Assembly: GCA_949841325.1 (NCBI GenBank)
Contig: CATKZK010000005.1
Coordinates: 1 to 59,798, forward strand
Source of the DNA: an uncultured Bacilli bacterium
GTDB taxonomy: Bacteria > Bacillota_I > Bacilli_A > RF39 > UBA660
Reading direction: 5' to 3'
DNA: 59,798 bases
Each line of letters begins with the position of its first letter. Within the stretch, counting starts at the first letter, position 1. Shown here in pieces: positions 7,697-16,996 of the stretch. The translations under genes were made by a program, and so were the position numbers. A model generated the notes under the pieces. It made no database searches. It was not told where the DNA came from and was given only the letters and a program-made list of their open reading frames with translations.

Positions 7697-8668
7697 TTAT
7701 TTCACCAATAGACTTGGTCTACCATCACTATAATCTGCGGGATCGAAATCATCTCCTACTTCTTCTGACATACTGCTCTTACACTTTTCATAATATAACG
7801 CCATATCATAATGATACAAAAACATACCCAAATCACATAAATTGCGCTCTTGTACTTTGTAAGTTCCATTTTCAACTTTAAACTCTTTTGTTTTACGATC
7901 ATATTGGTAAAGCAAAAGCGCTAAGAAATCTTTTGAGTATTTTATATAACTCTTTTCTTCACTGCTAACAGTATCTAAATAGCAAAGACCTTCCTCTTCT
8001 ATTTGATGAATAAGCAAATGAATCTCCTTTAAATAACGTAAAGAAGGAATTTTAGCTTTATCAGGATAATTATATTGAAACAGTAAAATTAAATCGGCTG
8101 GTGAACTAGACAATTGATCATGTAATTGCTCTAAGAAATGTGTGCAAGACTCTCCTGCTTTAAACTGCTTTCTAAGTTTAAGTAAAATTTTCTTCATTTC
8201 TTCTGTAAAAGGTTTTGAAAGTAATATTGTAATAAAGGATTCAAAATTCTCATAGGTTCTACGATATTCGATTGAATACATCAGCTTATTTAGAAAATCA
8301 TGTTTTTTTAAATAATAAGCGTATAAGGCATCAATAAACGCAGTATTGTATTTTTGTCTTTCGATTTTTTCCTTTACTTCTTCTAACGAAAAGTAAGAAG
8401 TACTGTCTTTAAAATAGAGAGTATGCCCATTTGTAATGCGCTCATATTCACGATTTTTTAAGCTCCCTTTGATATATCCAAATTCACTTTCGCTTTCTTC
8501 GATGATCTGATGATCTATTAAATATTTTAAAAATGCATCCCTGTTTTCAAAAGAAAGAGTAAAACGAATAATGTCCATAATTTCATTTGGAACATCATTC
8601 CCCCTATCGTCTACTAACTTTAAAGGTTTCCATTCAATTCCCTTTTTAATTCCTAAATAATATGCCAT
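7697..8668 (-). CDS. Conserved-looking hypothetical protein, cytosolic
   Basis: Not recognised. The 323-residue protein begins MAYYLGIKKG at 8668, where GGAGGG lies eight bases upstream; an in-frame ATG five codons earlier overlaps that site and is rejected. It has no signal peptide or membrane segment, is rich in charged and aromatic residues, is mostly predicted helical, and ends in a short acidic, probably disordered tail (EEVGDDFDPADYSDG). It is directly upstream of xerD in one transcript. A TATAAT box at 8691-8696 is 22 bases before the start. No catalytic motif is visible. Confidence 0.75.
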   Translation of the reverse strand: MAYYLGIKKGIEWKPLKLVDDRGNDVPNEIMDIIRFTLSFENRDAFLKYLIDHQIIEESESEFGYIKGSLKNREYERITNGHTLYFKDSTSYFSLEEVKEKIERQKYNTAFIDALYAYYLKKHDFLNKLMYSIEYRRTYENFESFITILLSKPFTEEMKKILLKLRKQFKAGESCTHFLEQLHDQLSSSPADLILLFQYNYPDKAKIPSLRYLKEIHLLIHQIEEEGLCYLDTVSSEEKSYIKYSKDFLALLLYQYDRKTKEFKVENGTYKVQERNLCDLGMFLYHYDMALYYEKCKSSMSEEVGDDFDPADYSDGRPSLLVK

Positions 8669-8736
8669 ATCTTTACCCTCCATTTATTTTATTATACAAA
8701 AAAAAGAAAGAACATAGCAATACATTCTTCCGTTTT

Positions 8737-10326
8737 TTATTTCATTTGCTCTGTTTGTTCATTGGTCTGTGTTGGCGTATTCAAAGGTTGTACAACTTGT
8801 TGCCCCTGCTCTTGCATCATCTGAGGCACTTGTGTTTCTATATTCTGAGATGGAACAGGAACCTCTCCTACATTAAGATTTATATTTTGAGGAGGAACTA
8901 CATTTATAGAGGTTTGATTCATTTGTTGTATGGGAATCTGTCCATTCTCTACCGTTACTTGTGTCGTTGGTTGTATATTTTCTCCTCCATTAGGTATGGA
9001 TTGTATAGGTATATTTGTTATCTCTTCTGTAGGAAGCGTTGTTCCTTGATTAACACTCACCCCATTATTTTGAATCATCTGAGTATTTTCCGTAGAAGAA
9101 ACTACATTAACTTGACTTTCTGCTTCTGGAACAACAGTAGCATTAAATTTTTGGCCTTTATTTTTTCGCTTCTTTTCCTTCTTTAAACGTAATACAGGAT
9201 CATTCTTATTCTTTTTACTTGTGTAGACAATAAGCCCTATAATTATAAGGATAGCTCCACCAAGACCTCCCAGAATAAAATATTTCATATTCATCTTCTT
9301 TGGAACATCTTTCGTCACTTTAATTTGATAAACTGTCGTACTCGACTTGTCTTTACTTGTTACGGTAATGAGAATACGATCCCCATTTTGAATATTCTCT
9401 GTTTTATTAATAGAATACGTAGCTCCCTCAAAAGAAGTTGTCGGTTCTATTCTTAAAGATGAGGTATTTTGATCAAGATGAATAGAATATTCTAATGTTT
9501 CTTTTTTAAAAGGTATAGAATGACCAATAATCGTCAAATTAGATAATGTCGAATCCCCATCTGTGTTATAGATGTTCTTTCCCTCTTCAAGACGAGTAAT
9601 ATTCAAAGTATAACACGTTCTAGCTGCTCCATCTGGACTGGTTACATAGATGTCAATTGTATTCTTTCCAACTGTCAAATTCATATTTCCAACAGTACGA
9701 ATAGATGCGTCTTTATTAAAGGGCTCTATTTTTAAATTTAATCTTTCCGTTTCATAAGGAACTTGTATATCATATTCTGTTTTAAATCCCGAAAAATTAA
9801 AAGTAAACGATGGATCTGTAATACTCTTTAAACGAGCATTACTATTAGAAGTATCACGAGGTTTTGTGGTCGTCGTTGTTGTAGGTTCAATATATTGTGA
9901 CAATTCAATCGAATCACTTCGCAAAACTTCCTCTTTGAAAGAGGCTTCCCCATCAAGCTTATATTTAAAATCATCTATTTGTAATTGAATTTGCATATCA
10001 CTTGCAGGCTTTTTGATGACTTGACACTTATACTGCGTAATAATCTCACTCAGTGCTCTTCCTTTATAGGAAAATGACTTCCCTGCAACAGCATTTAACT
10101 CATTCGTAAGTCCATTGCCATGATAACTTACAACACATGATGCATATTCATTCTCTTTCATTGTTCCCGATATTGATTCATAATTTAAATTTTCATCTCC
10201 TAATACACTGCAATAAAAGGTCGAATTAAATTTTAAAGGTCCCTTGTCACAATCAAGTTCATAAGCATGCACATGAAATGGTATTAAACATAATAATAAA
10301 AAATAAAAAACATAATTTCTTTTCAT
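8737..10326 (-). CDS. Surface protein with cadherin-like beta-sandwich domains and a membrane anchor
   Basis: A 529-residue exported protein. A signal peptide (RNYVFYFLLLCLIPFHVHA) precedes a region with several Cys and a Thr run (PTTTTTTKP, about 147-155). Residues about 160-245 and 255-340 look like two cadherin-like beta-sandwich repeats (FKTEYDIQVPYETERLNLKI; KETLEYSIHLDQNTSSLRI). A transmembrane helix (YFILGGLGGAILIIIGLIVY) follows, then a Lys-rich stop-transfer and a long Gln/Asn/Pro-rich cytoplasmic tail. So it is a type I membrane protein facing outward. The repeats are common in bacterial adhesins; a specific ligand is unknown. Encoded alone. Confidence 0.72.
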   Translation of the reverse strand: MKRNYVFYFLLLCLIPFHVHAYELDCDKGPLKFNSTFYCSVLGDENLNYESISGTMKENEYASCVVSYHGNGLTNELNAVAGKSFSYKGRALSEIITQYKCQVIKKPASDMQIQLQIDDFKYKLDGEASFKEEVLRSDSIELSQYIEPTTTTTTKPRDTSNSNARLKSITDPSFTFNFSGFKTEYDIQVPYETERLNLKIEPFNKDASIRTVGNMNLTVGKNTIDIYVTSPDGAARTCYTLNITRLEEGKNIYNTDGDSTLSNLTIIGHSIPFKKETLEYSIHLDQNTSSLRIEPTTSFEGATYSINKTENIQNGDRILITVTSKDKSSTTVYQIKVTKDVPKKMNMKYFILGGLGGAILIIIGLIVYTSKKNKNDPVLRLKKEKKRKNKGQKFNATVVPEAESQVNVVSSTENTQMIQNNGVSVNQGTTLPTEEITNIPIQSIPNGGENIQPTTQVTVENGQIPIQQMNQTSINVVPPQNINLNVGEVPVPSQNIETQVPQMMQEQGQQVVQPLNTPTQTNEQTEQMK

Positions 10327-10561
10327 ATAGACAATCCTCTTTCTTATTCTTACTACTTTATAATAGTATCACAATTTTTTTAAATAGTCACAAAAAAAGA
10401 AGAAAGTTTTCAAGTTTTTTTATCGTTTTTTCTAGTTTTATTTACAAACTGTATAGAATACACGTATATACACCCATTCGGTTATACAAAAAATTAAGTC
10501 TTCGCTGATATAATCATAAGTACTACTTATAATAAAATGTCCATTAGAAAGGAATATAAAC

Positions 10562-10801
10562 ATGCACTATACCAAAAGAGATTATCATTACTATAATATC
10601 ATCCGGAAAAACATCCGGAAAAATCGGCTTTTAAAAGGAATGTCTATCAAAGAGTTAGCAGACAAACTCTCTGTTTCTTCAGATTATTTAAATGAATTAG
10701 AAGAAATAAAAAAAGAGATGACTTTTTCCCTCTCTTTCGTATTTAAAGTGGCCTTCGTTCTCAAAATAGAAGTATCAAACCTTTTAGAAGAAGAATTATA
10801 A
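10562..10801 (+). CDS. XRE-family helix-turn-helix regulator, 79 residues
   Basis: Small DNA-binding protein. Residues about 15-75 hold an XRE/cro helix-turn-helix: IRKNRLLKGMSIKELADKLSV as the first helices and SSDYLNELEEI as the recognition helix, then a C-terminal helix (LSFVFKVAFVLKIEVSNLLEE). Ribosome site AAAGGA at normal spacing. A TATAAT-type box lies upstream (about 10515-10545). It stands alone and meets the convergent aminopeptidase gene tail to tail with a six-base overlap. Its targets are unknown; a toxin-antitoxin or phage role is not supported by the neighbours. Confidence 0.8.
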   Translation: MHYTKRDYHYYNIIRKNIRKNRLLKGMSIKELADKLSVSSDYLNELEEIKKEMTFSLSFVFKVAFVLKIEVSNLLEEEL

Positions 10802-11989
10802 AACGAGATTTCCCTCTTTCATGATTGTAACTTCCATTCCATCGTAAGTAACACCAATCACTTCTAAGTCATCAGTTCCAATCATAAAGTCAACATGAGT
10901 CTTTGATTCATTGATACCTACACTTCGCAAATCTTCGCCTTTCAATTTCGTTTGCACACATTCTGCAAAGCCTCTTCCTAACGCCAAATGACAAGCCGCA
11001 TTTTCATCATACAAGGTCTCTTTAAATAAGACTCCTGTATTACTAATTGAAGAATTATAAGACACAAGAGCACATTCTCCTAAATAACAAGAAGTTTCAT
11101 CGGTTTCGATAATATTTTTTAAAATCTCTTTTCCACTTGAAGCATCATAAGAAACCACTTTTCCCTCTTTAAATTCAAGATAAAAGTCTTCTATCATAAT
11201 ATTATTATAGAATAATGGTTTACTCGCATAGACAATTCCTTCGACTTTATCATATTGAGGAGAGGAAAAAACTTCTTCTGTTGGCATATTGACAATTCTT
11301 CCAAACTTATCTTTCCCCGATGCAAAACAGTAATTTTTAGGCAAAAAAACTTTTAAATCTGTTCCTAACTTATTCTTATATTGCAAGTATTCAAAATTAT
11401 AATGGGTTAGCTTTTTGGCAGTTTCATCAATTTGATCTAGTTTTTGCTGCCATTTTACATAAGGATCATTTTTTTCATCAATTAAACACACTTTAAAAAT
11501 GAGACGCCACAAGTCATCGACTTCCATATTAAGACCCTTTTTAGCCCATACCTCATTAGGAACTCCAGCAATACACCAATTCAATTTATCAGCTTCATAT
11601 AGTTTGCGAAAATACTCTTCTGTACTGCGAATATATCGCGCTGTCTCTTTTATTTTTTTAGGTTCTATATCATTCATTAAATCGGGAATCATGCTTTGAA
11701 TGAATAAGAAAGCTGCATCTAATTTCGCATATTTATTATATATGCTGTGATCAAAAAATGGATGTTTATTGATATTTTCCTGATCTAAATGTTTCATCAA
11801 TTCATGTTTTTTTAAAGGATCTGTGACATCAAAATAAATGCCCTTTAACGCATATTCACTTGCCGCTTCTTCTAAATACTTTTTAAAATCACTTAAGTAA
11901 TTGGGAAGTCGTACAAACAAGTAGTCTTTTTCCTCCAAACATAAACATTGAAGTAATAATTTTGCATATTTCTCTTTTAATTTTTTCAT
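10796..11989 (-). CDS. M29-family metallo-aminopeptidase
   Basis: Cytosolic broad-specificity aminopeptidase (AmpS/PepS family), 397 residues. The C-terminal half carries the expected metal ligands: Glu in EDFYLEFKEGKV, Glu in CYLGECALVSY, His in NAACHLALGRG, and His plus Asp in KTHVDFMIG. The N-terminal half is the usual alpha/beta regulatory domain. The start at 11989 is used because AAGGTGA stands six bases upstream; the GTG three codons earlier overlaps that site. A TATAGT box at 12007-12012 is only 17 bases from the start, so the leader is very short. Confidence 0.93.
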   Translation of the reverse strand: MKKLKEKYAKLLLQCLCLEEKDYLFVRLPNYLSDFKKYLEEAASEYALKGIYFDVTDPLKKHELMKHLDQENINKHPFFDHSIYNKYAKLDAAFLFIQSMIPDLMNDIEPKKIKETARYIRSTEEYFRKLYEADKLNWCIAGVPNEVWAKKGLNMEVDDLWRLIFKVCLIDEKNDPYVKWQQKLDQIDETAKKLTHYNFEYLQYKNKLGTDLKVFLPKNYCFASGKDKFGRIVNMPTEEVFSSPQYDKVEGIVYASKPLFYNNIMIEDFYLEFKEGKVVSYDASSGKEILKNIIETDETSCYLGECALVSYNSSISNTGVLFKETLYDENAACHLALGRGFAECVQTKLKGEDLRSVGINESKTHVDFMIGTDDLEVIGVTYDGMEVTIMKEGNLVL

Positions 11990-12028
11990 TTTATTCACCT
12001 TACATGACTATATCATAAAATATCACTA

Positions 12029-12931
12029 TTAACAATTCGTTATTTTATAAATGCGTACTTTTTCTATTCTATGTTTTTGATAAAGTAAAGATTTTGCAGG
12101 AACAAAACCATCGAAAACTAAAACACCACCATTATGTAAAGCAACTTTAGAAGAGGCTTCATTTTCTGGTAAAACCGAAACATATAAATCTTTATCGCAC
12201 TCTTTAGGAGATGCGAAAACGAATTCTTTTACTAAAGAAAGAGCTTTCGTCGCATAACCATTTCCTCTAAAAGGCTTCCGAATAAGATAATGTACATTTC
12301 CATCATAGTCAAAATTAGTATCCCCCAGTTCAAATTCAATATACCCCATATCTTCATGTGTTTGATTATTTTTAATTTTAAGACTTACATTTATATCAAA
12401 AGGATCTTTATATTTTGATAAAACAAGACTTATCTCTTCATCAGATATAATCGTCTGCATATTTGCAGAAATTAAATGCGTATTATACTCAAGACCTCCA
12501 AAGTTTACTGGAAAAGAGGGAAAATACGTCTTTAACGATAGAAAATCTTTTACCAACGACTCGACACGCGCAATATATTTTTCTCTTGCTAAAAGGGTAT
12601 CATAAAAATGGAAAGAAATCTCATCATCTTGATAACCATAATCTTCCATACGATTTAAATTAACCAACGTCTGATTTTTTTCACTACAATAATATAAAGA
12701 CACTTCTATCGTATAAAAATACAAATAAACGCGATTGTTCATTCGCAAAATAATCCCGCTTCCTTTTTTTATGGAGGAAATATCAAAAGAATGAAAAAAA
12801 TCAAGTTCATTAAATCCTAAAGAGAAAAGAAATCCCCTAAATTCTTCAAGAGATATTTCCTCTAAAATATCAAACAAATAAAAATTTTCAAGATATTCTT
12901 TCCAATTTATTGTGCTATTTTCGTTTTTCAT
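12029..12931 (-). CDS. GNAT-family acetyltransferase with an unknown N-terminal domain
   Basis: 300 residues. The C-terminal part (about 165-290) has GNAT features: a strand GYIEFELG, the acetyl-CoA loop RKPFRGNGYATKAL (R/QxxGxG/A pattern) and the later helix ENEASSKVALHNGG, typical of RimJ/RimL-like side-chain or amine acetyltransferases. The first ~160 residues (acidic, with HSFDISSI and YLYFYTIEV strands) are not recognised and might bind the substrate. It overlaps the small membrane protein gene upstream by 17 bases, implying one transcript. Substrate unknown. Confidence 0.75.
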   Translation of the reverse strand: MKNENSTINWKEYLENFYLFDILEEISLEEFRGFLFSLGFNELDFFHSFDISSIKKGSGIILRMNNRVYLYFYTIEVSLYYCSEKNQTLVNLNRMEDYGYQDDEISFHFYDTLLAREKYIARVESLVKDFLSLKTYFPSFPVNFGGLEYNTHLISANMQTIISDEEISLVLSKYKDPFDINVSLKIKNNQTHEDMGYIEFELGDTNFDYDGNVHYLIRKPFRGNGYATKALSLVKEFVFASPKECDKDLYVSVLPENEASSKVALHNGGVLVFDGFVPAKSLLYQKHRIEKVRIYKITNC

Positions 12932-13202
12932 TTTTCTCCCGATTGATAAAATAATGCAATCCTTTCACTAAAAAGGCACACAACAAGACTAATGCAACTA
13001 AAAGAACAAAAATGCCTGCTAAAATGTTTTTCTTACAAATCGCACCTCCAAGTATAAATAAACTTAAAAGAAGACCTAAGAGAAATAACCCTAAAACAAC
13101 GGCGATAGGGTAACGGACCCATTTACTGATGCGCCTATTTCGACTTATTTCTACAGCGCCTTCAAAAAGTAATTCGATAATCAGTTCAAATAATATATCC
13201 AT
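12915..13202 (-). CDS. Small membrane protein with two transmembrane helices
   Basis: 95 residues, no family recognised. An amphipathic N-terminus (MDILFELIIELLFEGAVE) precedes a basic stretch (RNRRISKWVRYP) and two hydrophobic helices (about 33-53 and 60-82). The tail is basic (NREKNEKRK), suggesting a cytoplasmic C-terminus. Strong ribosome site AAAGGAGGG. It overlaps the acetyltransferase gene, so the two are probably co-expressed. Confidence 0.7.
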   Translation of the reverse strand: MDILFELIIELLFEGAVEISRNRRISKWVRYPIAVVLGLFLLGLLLSLFILGGAICKKNILAGIFVLLVALVLLCAFLVKGLHYFINREKNEKRK

Positions 13203-13286
13203 AGAAAACCCTCCTTTAAAGTATTGTACCCTATTTTATATAGAAGAACAAGAAAATAAAAGAAAAAGCCACAACATGTGCCGCTT

Positions 13287-14531
13287 TTAACTTTCTTTAA
13301 TAATTTCAATCGCTTTACGCATTTTTAAATCAAATTCGATATTTTCTTTTCCACCAATGGCAGCTAACATCTCTTTTTCTTTCATATCATATTCTTCACA
13401 GATCTTTTTGATTTCTTCTTTTACTTCGTCTTGACTCACTTCTATTTTTTCTGCTTTTACAACTTCTTCTAATAAGTAACGCGTTTTAATACGAGCTAAC
13501 GCTTGAGGTTCCATCATGCTTTCAAGTTGTTCTCTATTTCCACCTGTAAAGCTTAAATATTGATCTAAAGTAATTCCTTGAGAAGCCAATTCATGTTCAT
13601 ATTGATGAATCATTCTATGAATCTCCTCATGAATAATCTCTGGATTAATCTCAACTTTTAAATCATCTGTTGCTTTACGTAGTAACTCATCAATATATTT
13701 ATCCTCTGCAGCATGTTCTTTTCTCTCTGTAAGTTCTTTTGTCACATGCTCTTTTAATTTTGCTTCAGAATCAACACCTTCAATAGCTAAGTCTTCAAAG
13801 AAATCTTTATCCATTGTAGGCATTTTTCTTACCTTAATTTCATTTACTTTTACTTTGAAAGTAACATCTTTTCCTTTTAAATCTTCTTGATAGTCATCTG
13901 GGAATTTTAAAGCAAGTTCTTTTTCTTCGCCAAGTTTCATTCCTTTTACACCCTCTTCAAATCCAGGAATAAAAGAATGACTTCCGATTTCTAGAGAATA
14001 ACCTTTAGCACTTCCGCCTTCTAATGCTTTTCCATCAACGATGCCATCAAAATCGATAATGGCAATATCGCCCTCTTCTACTTTTCCTTTTTCTTTTACT
14101 TCTATTTCCGCCATATGTTCAACTAAGTGAGAGATCTCATGTTCAATTTCTTCATCACTTACAGTTACCTTTTCACGTTTTACTCCTAGCTTTTTATATT
14201 TTCCTAAAGTCACTTCTGGACGACTAACAAGAGTAAAGACAAAAGTAACACCACTCTTATCAATTTTTTCTATTGACACATTAGGCTCTGCTACGACATC
14301 TTCTTTAAACTCTTTCAAAGCTTTTTGATAAGCAGTATCCATAACTAAATCACAGGCATCCATAAACAAAGTTTCAACGCCAACTTTCTTTAAATAGATG
14401 TCTTTTGGACAACATCCCTTTCTAAAGCCATCCACTTTGATGTCTTTTTTCTTTTTATCAAAGGCTTTATCAAGTGCCGCTTCCCACTCTTTTCCTTTTA
14501 TTTCAATTTTAATTTCTTTTACATTTTTCAT
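13287..14531 (-). CDS. tig: Trigger factor (ribosome-associated chaperone/prolyl isomerase)
   Basis: Binds nascent chains at the exit tunnel. The 414-residue protein has the ribosome-binding segment with GFRKGCCP (signature GFRxGxxP, here with two Cys), the FKBP-type isomerase domain (about 150-235: GDIAIIDFDGIVDGK, GSHSFIPGFEEGVKGM) and the long helical C-terminal chaperone region. The start at 14531 is preferred over 14549 because AGAGATG lies upstream and the sequence then begins at the usual place. A sigma-A-type promoter lies 28-56 bases upstream. Clear, full-length member. Confidence 0.96.
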   Translation of the reverse strand: MKNVKEIKIEIKGKEWEAALDKAFDKKKKDIKVDGFRKGCCPKDIYLKKVGVETLFMDACDLVMDTAYQKALKEFKEDVVAEPNVSIEKIDKSGVTFVFTLVSRPEVTLGKYKKLGVKREKVTVSDEEIEHEISHLVEHMAEIEVKEKGKVEEGDIAIIDFDGIVDGKALEGGSAKGYSLEIGSHSFIPGFEEGVKGMKLGEEKELALKFPDDYQEDLKGKDVTFKVKVNEIKVRKMPTMDKDFFEDLAIEGVDSEAKLKEHVTKELTERKEHAAEDKYIDELLRKATDDLKVEINPEIIHEEIHRMIHQYEHELASQGITLDQYLSFTGGNREQLESMMEPQALARIKTRYLLEEVVKAEKIEVSQDEVKEEIKKICEEYDMKEKEMLAAIGGKENIEFDLKMRKAIEIIKES

Positions 14532-14558
14532 AAAATCATCTCTTTTCATCTATATCGT

Positions 14559-14587
14559 ATTATATAGTAAATAGTTCTCTAAATCAA
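14559..14587 (-). promoter_or_regulatory. Sigma-A-type promoter of tig
   Basis: Minus strand TTGATT (14582-14587), 17-base spacer, TATAAT (14559-14564). The box spacing and position upstream of trigger factor are ideal. Confidence 0.7.
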
Positions 14588-14610
14588 GAATTTTGCGAAA
14601 AAACTGTCTT

Positions 14611-16386
14611 TTAAATAAGGAGAATTCGATAAGTGATATTTATATTAGTTCCCCCAGGTTGACAACCCGCTGTAAATTGACTTCCCATTGAACCATAATA
14701 GTACGCTCCACCTCTCACAAACCAACTATCTGATGCACTAATAAAAGTTATGTTATCTTGATACCAACGACTATGACGATAGTAACTTCCGTTTGCCTCT
14801 TGATAAAAGTATATAGGTCCCATTTCTCCTGTTGCATCTCCTAGGATTCGATAATAGTAAGTTCCATTTGTACTATCTTTATGATAGAGATCAAAGTATT
14901 TACCGTTATAAATTTTAAAAGATTTCTCAGTAAATCCACTTGAATTATATTTGTCTGTTATAAAACTGCTTACATACTCCATAGACCCACCACTCATGTC
15001 ATATACTCCTGTAATGTTTCCTGTTGTACTGGCATTTACACCGACTTTCGTCTGATAAAGTTGCACTTGCAAAGGATCTATACTAAAGGGATTACAAGTG
15101 GAAGGAGTTGTTGTACTCCCATTATAACAAGTATGATCGACAACAGAAGCATATCCTGTTTTATAATTATAATAACTGTTAATTTGCACTTTTTTACTAA
15201 TACCATATTTAGAGTGTGATAGATAAGCAACGGCTCCCCATTCTGTATTTTTCATCATGTGACTATTCAATTCTCTTTTATAAAGATAGGCATTTTCAAA
15301 ACTGTTTTTAGCAGTAATATAACGCCAAGCATATTGATCAGGTTTTATGATAATCTTGTCCACATTTACTTCATTTTTTCTAGCTTCTTTATCTGATAAG
15401 GCATCTTTATAGCCTGTTTCAAATTTTCCTACCCAAAAACCATTTGCCTGAAAACTTTGGAAAGCTGGATGCGTCATCCACTTTCCTACTTCACAATTGC
15501 CAGATTCCCCTGATTCTTTTGGTGATTGACAGGAATTGTCTGAATCAGTAGTTTCTTCTAATGTAAATTCAATTTCAATCACTTGAGCATTCGAAGTATC
15601 CGGTTGTAAAGAAATTGTACTAGTATAATTTCCTAAATTAAATAGTTTATACTTATACTTTGGTATCCACACAAAATAGGATTCGATATCAATTTCTGGT
15701 ATTGTATCTCCTACTTCATATGTTGCTCCACTTTTTAAAATAACCGCATTTGCCCATTTCTTTTCTTCATAGTTATACCACTCAGTGTGTGTATCAGCGT
15801 AGGTTACACTTCCATTATCAGCTATTGTTACTGGAATGAGTTCTTCTTTTAATACAGGATCTGTTCCATTTAAGATATTTTCTTTATATACTGTTTCACT
15901 TCTTATAGTGTCACTTCCTAGTGTTGTTCTTTCTACTGCATTTACTGTTATGGTTATCTCTATTGGAAACTGTATTTCTTCTGTTACTCCTTTGATGACT
16001 TTAAGCGACAAGATTCCTTCTCTTGTTGTTCTTGCTAAAAGGTTACTTGTATCAAAGTCATTGGTGACTTGGAGGTATTCATTTCCATTTGGTACATTGA
16101 TACTTACACTTACATCATAGTTCTTACTTGCATTTGTCACTTCATATTTTAGTTCATATACTTCATCTATTTCTTTTAAGTTAGCTGTAAAAGTAATATG
16201 GGTCTTATCTTGTATTAATGTATTATTCTCAATTCCATTTTCATAAGCCTTACTGAAGTATACATCAAAGTCTTGTGTATTACTTGCTACATTTGTATTT
16301 CCATTTAGAAATAGCGTCGTACTTACTGCGGCAAATCCTATCGACATCAAGATAATAGATAATACTAAAATACTCTTTCTTTTCAT
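14611..16386 (-). CDS. Secreted surface protein: shared N-terminal export module plus FGE/C-type-lectin-like domain
   Basis: 591 residues. An export helix (SILVLSIILMSIGFAAVSTT) is followed by a domain beginning with NGNTNV and DFDVYFSKAYENG, then VTNASKNYDVSV. The same module opens the proteins at 34928 and at the right edge. From about residue 225 the protein switches to a region resembling the formylglycine-generating-enzyme/C-type-lectin fold: VWIPKYKYKLF, GFWVGKFETGY, TEWGAVAYLSHSKYG, VYDMSGGSMEYV and the near-terminal SWFVRGGAYY, ending ITYRILLI where relatives end in a G/SFRVVL-type strand. Catalytic function is unlikely; ligand display is more plausible. AGGAGG precedes the ATG. A 17-base poly(A) tract lies in its promoter region. 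Confidence 0.75.
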   Translation of the reverse strand: MKRKSILVLSIILMSIGFAAVSTTLFLNGNTNVASNTQDFDVYFSKAYENGIENNTLIQDKTHITFTANLKEIDEVYELKYEVTNASKNYDVSVSINVPNGNEYLQVTNDFDTSNLLARTTREGILSLKVIKGVTEEIQFPIEITITVNAVERTTLGSDTIRSETVYKENILNGTDPVLKEELIPVTIADNGSVTYADTHTEWYNYEEKKWANAVILKSGATYEVGDTIPEIDIESYFVWIPKYKYKLFNLGNYTSTISLQPDTSNAQVIEIEFTLEETTDSDNSCQSPKESGESGNCEVGKWMTHPAFQSFQANGFWVGKFETGYKDALSDKEARKNEVNVDKIIIKPDQYAWRYITAKNSFENAYLYKRELNSHMMKNTEWGAVAYLSHSKYGISKKVQINSYYNYKTGYASVVDHTCYNGSTTTPSTCNPFSIDPLQVQLYQTKVGVNASTTGNITGVYDMSGGSMEYVSSFITDKYNSSGFTEKSFKIYNGKYFDLYHKDSTNGTYYYRILGDATGEMGPIYFYQEANGSYYRHSRWYQDNITFISASDSWFVRGGAYYYGSMGSQFTAGCQPGGTNINITYRILLI

Positions 16387-16422
16387 ATAGAGACCTCCTA
16401 AAGGACGTACTTTCCTCCTGTA

Positions 16423-16448
16423 ATTCTACCATTTTTTTTTTTTTTTTT
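16423..16448 (-). promoter_or_regulatory. Poly(A)17 tract abutting a -10 box (candidate phase-variable promoter)
   Basis: Reading the minus strand, an uninterrupted run of 17 A (16432-16448) is followed by TGG and then TAGAAT (16423-16428), one mismatch from TATAAT, 36 bases before the surface-protein start. The tract fills the spacer where a -35 should be, and no convincing -35 is visible upstream. Established parallel: Mycoplasma hyorhinis vlp genes switch through length changes of a promoter poly(A) tract next to the -10 box. Confidence 0.6.
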
Positions 16449-16506
16449 GTACATATGTTTTGGTAGTGCCTATGTAAAACACATCAATTTGTACAGTTTC
16501 TTTACA

Positions 16507-16531
16507 GAAAAAAACACCCAAACAAGGTGTC
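16507..16531 (-). terminator. Terminator of the rimM-trmD operon
   Basis: Minus-strand stem ACACC...GGGTGT followed by seven T directly after the stop of the 150-residue unknown gene. Confidence 0.8.
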
Positions 16532-16983
16532 TACATGCCTCTTCCACGAGTAAATTCATTATTCAAGCGATTATGATAGCTGATAATAGCAAGTTTTTCC
16601 CTTACTTGTCTATCTAAAAAGGAAAGTTTTGCTAAATAATCCTTATATTCTTCATTTTTTAAATGCTTTTTATATTGAATTTCCACAACGGCTTTTAATC
16701 TCGCCACTTCGTCTAATAAAATGAAAAAATCCCCTTCATCACAGTCATCATCATCTTGATATAAAAATTTTAAAATAATTTGTGAAAGACGTTCAAACTT
16801 TTTTTCAAATTTTCTTCTGAGTACATGATTAATCATTTCAGGTTTATAGAGTGTAACACTTTTGACACTAATATAAGGTTTATCACTGGAATTTTTTGGA
16901 TTAAACTTATAGCCTTCCAAGTCATACTCCATATAGACAATTTCTCCTGTTCTTTTGTCTTTTTTAATTAAATAACTACTCAT
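16531..16983 (-). CDS. Hypothetical protein downstream of trmD
   Basis: Not recognised. 150 residues, begins MSSYLIKKDKRTGEIVYMEY; the ATG at 16983 has AAGGAA nine bases upstream, whereas the GTG three codons earlier abuts that site. A small beta-rich start (two strands around EIVYMEYDLEGY and ISVKSVTLYKP) leads into helices with a striking DDDDCDEGD acidic patch (about 79-87) and a basic end (EFTRGRGM). No membrane segment. Last gene of rimM-trmD-this gene; position suggests but does not prove a translation-related role. Confidence 0.72.
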   Translation of the reverse strand: MSSYLIKKDKRTGEIVYMEYDLEGYKFNPKNSSDKPYISVKSVTLYKPEMINHVLRRKFEKKFERLSQIILKFLYQDDDDCDEGDFFILLDEVARLKAVVEIQYKKHLKNEEYKDYLAKLSFLDRQVREKLAIISYHNRLNNEFTRGRGM

Positions 16984-16996
16984 GTCACTCACTTCC

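Noticed and set aside
14611..14740. The FGE/C-type-lectin-like end could be the variable region of a diversity-generating retroelement.
   Set aside because: No reverse transcriptase, template repeat or accessory gene is in the window, and the final codons show no adenine-biased repeat of another segment.
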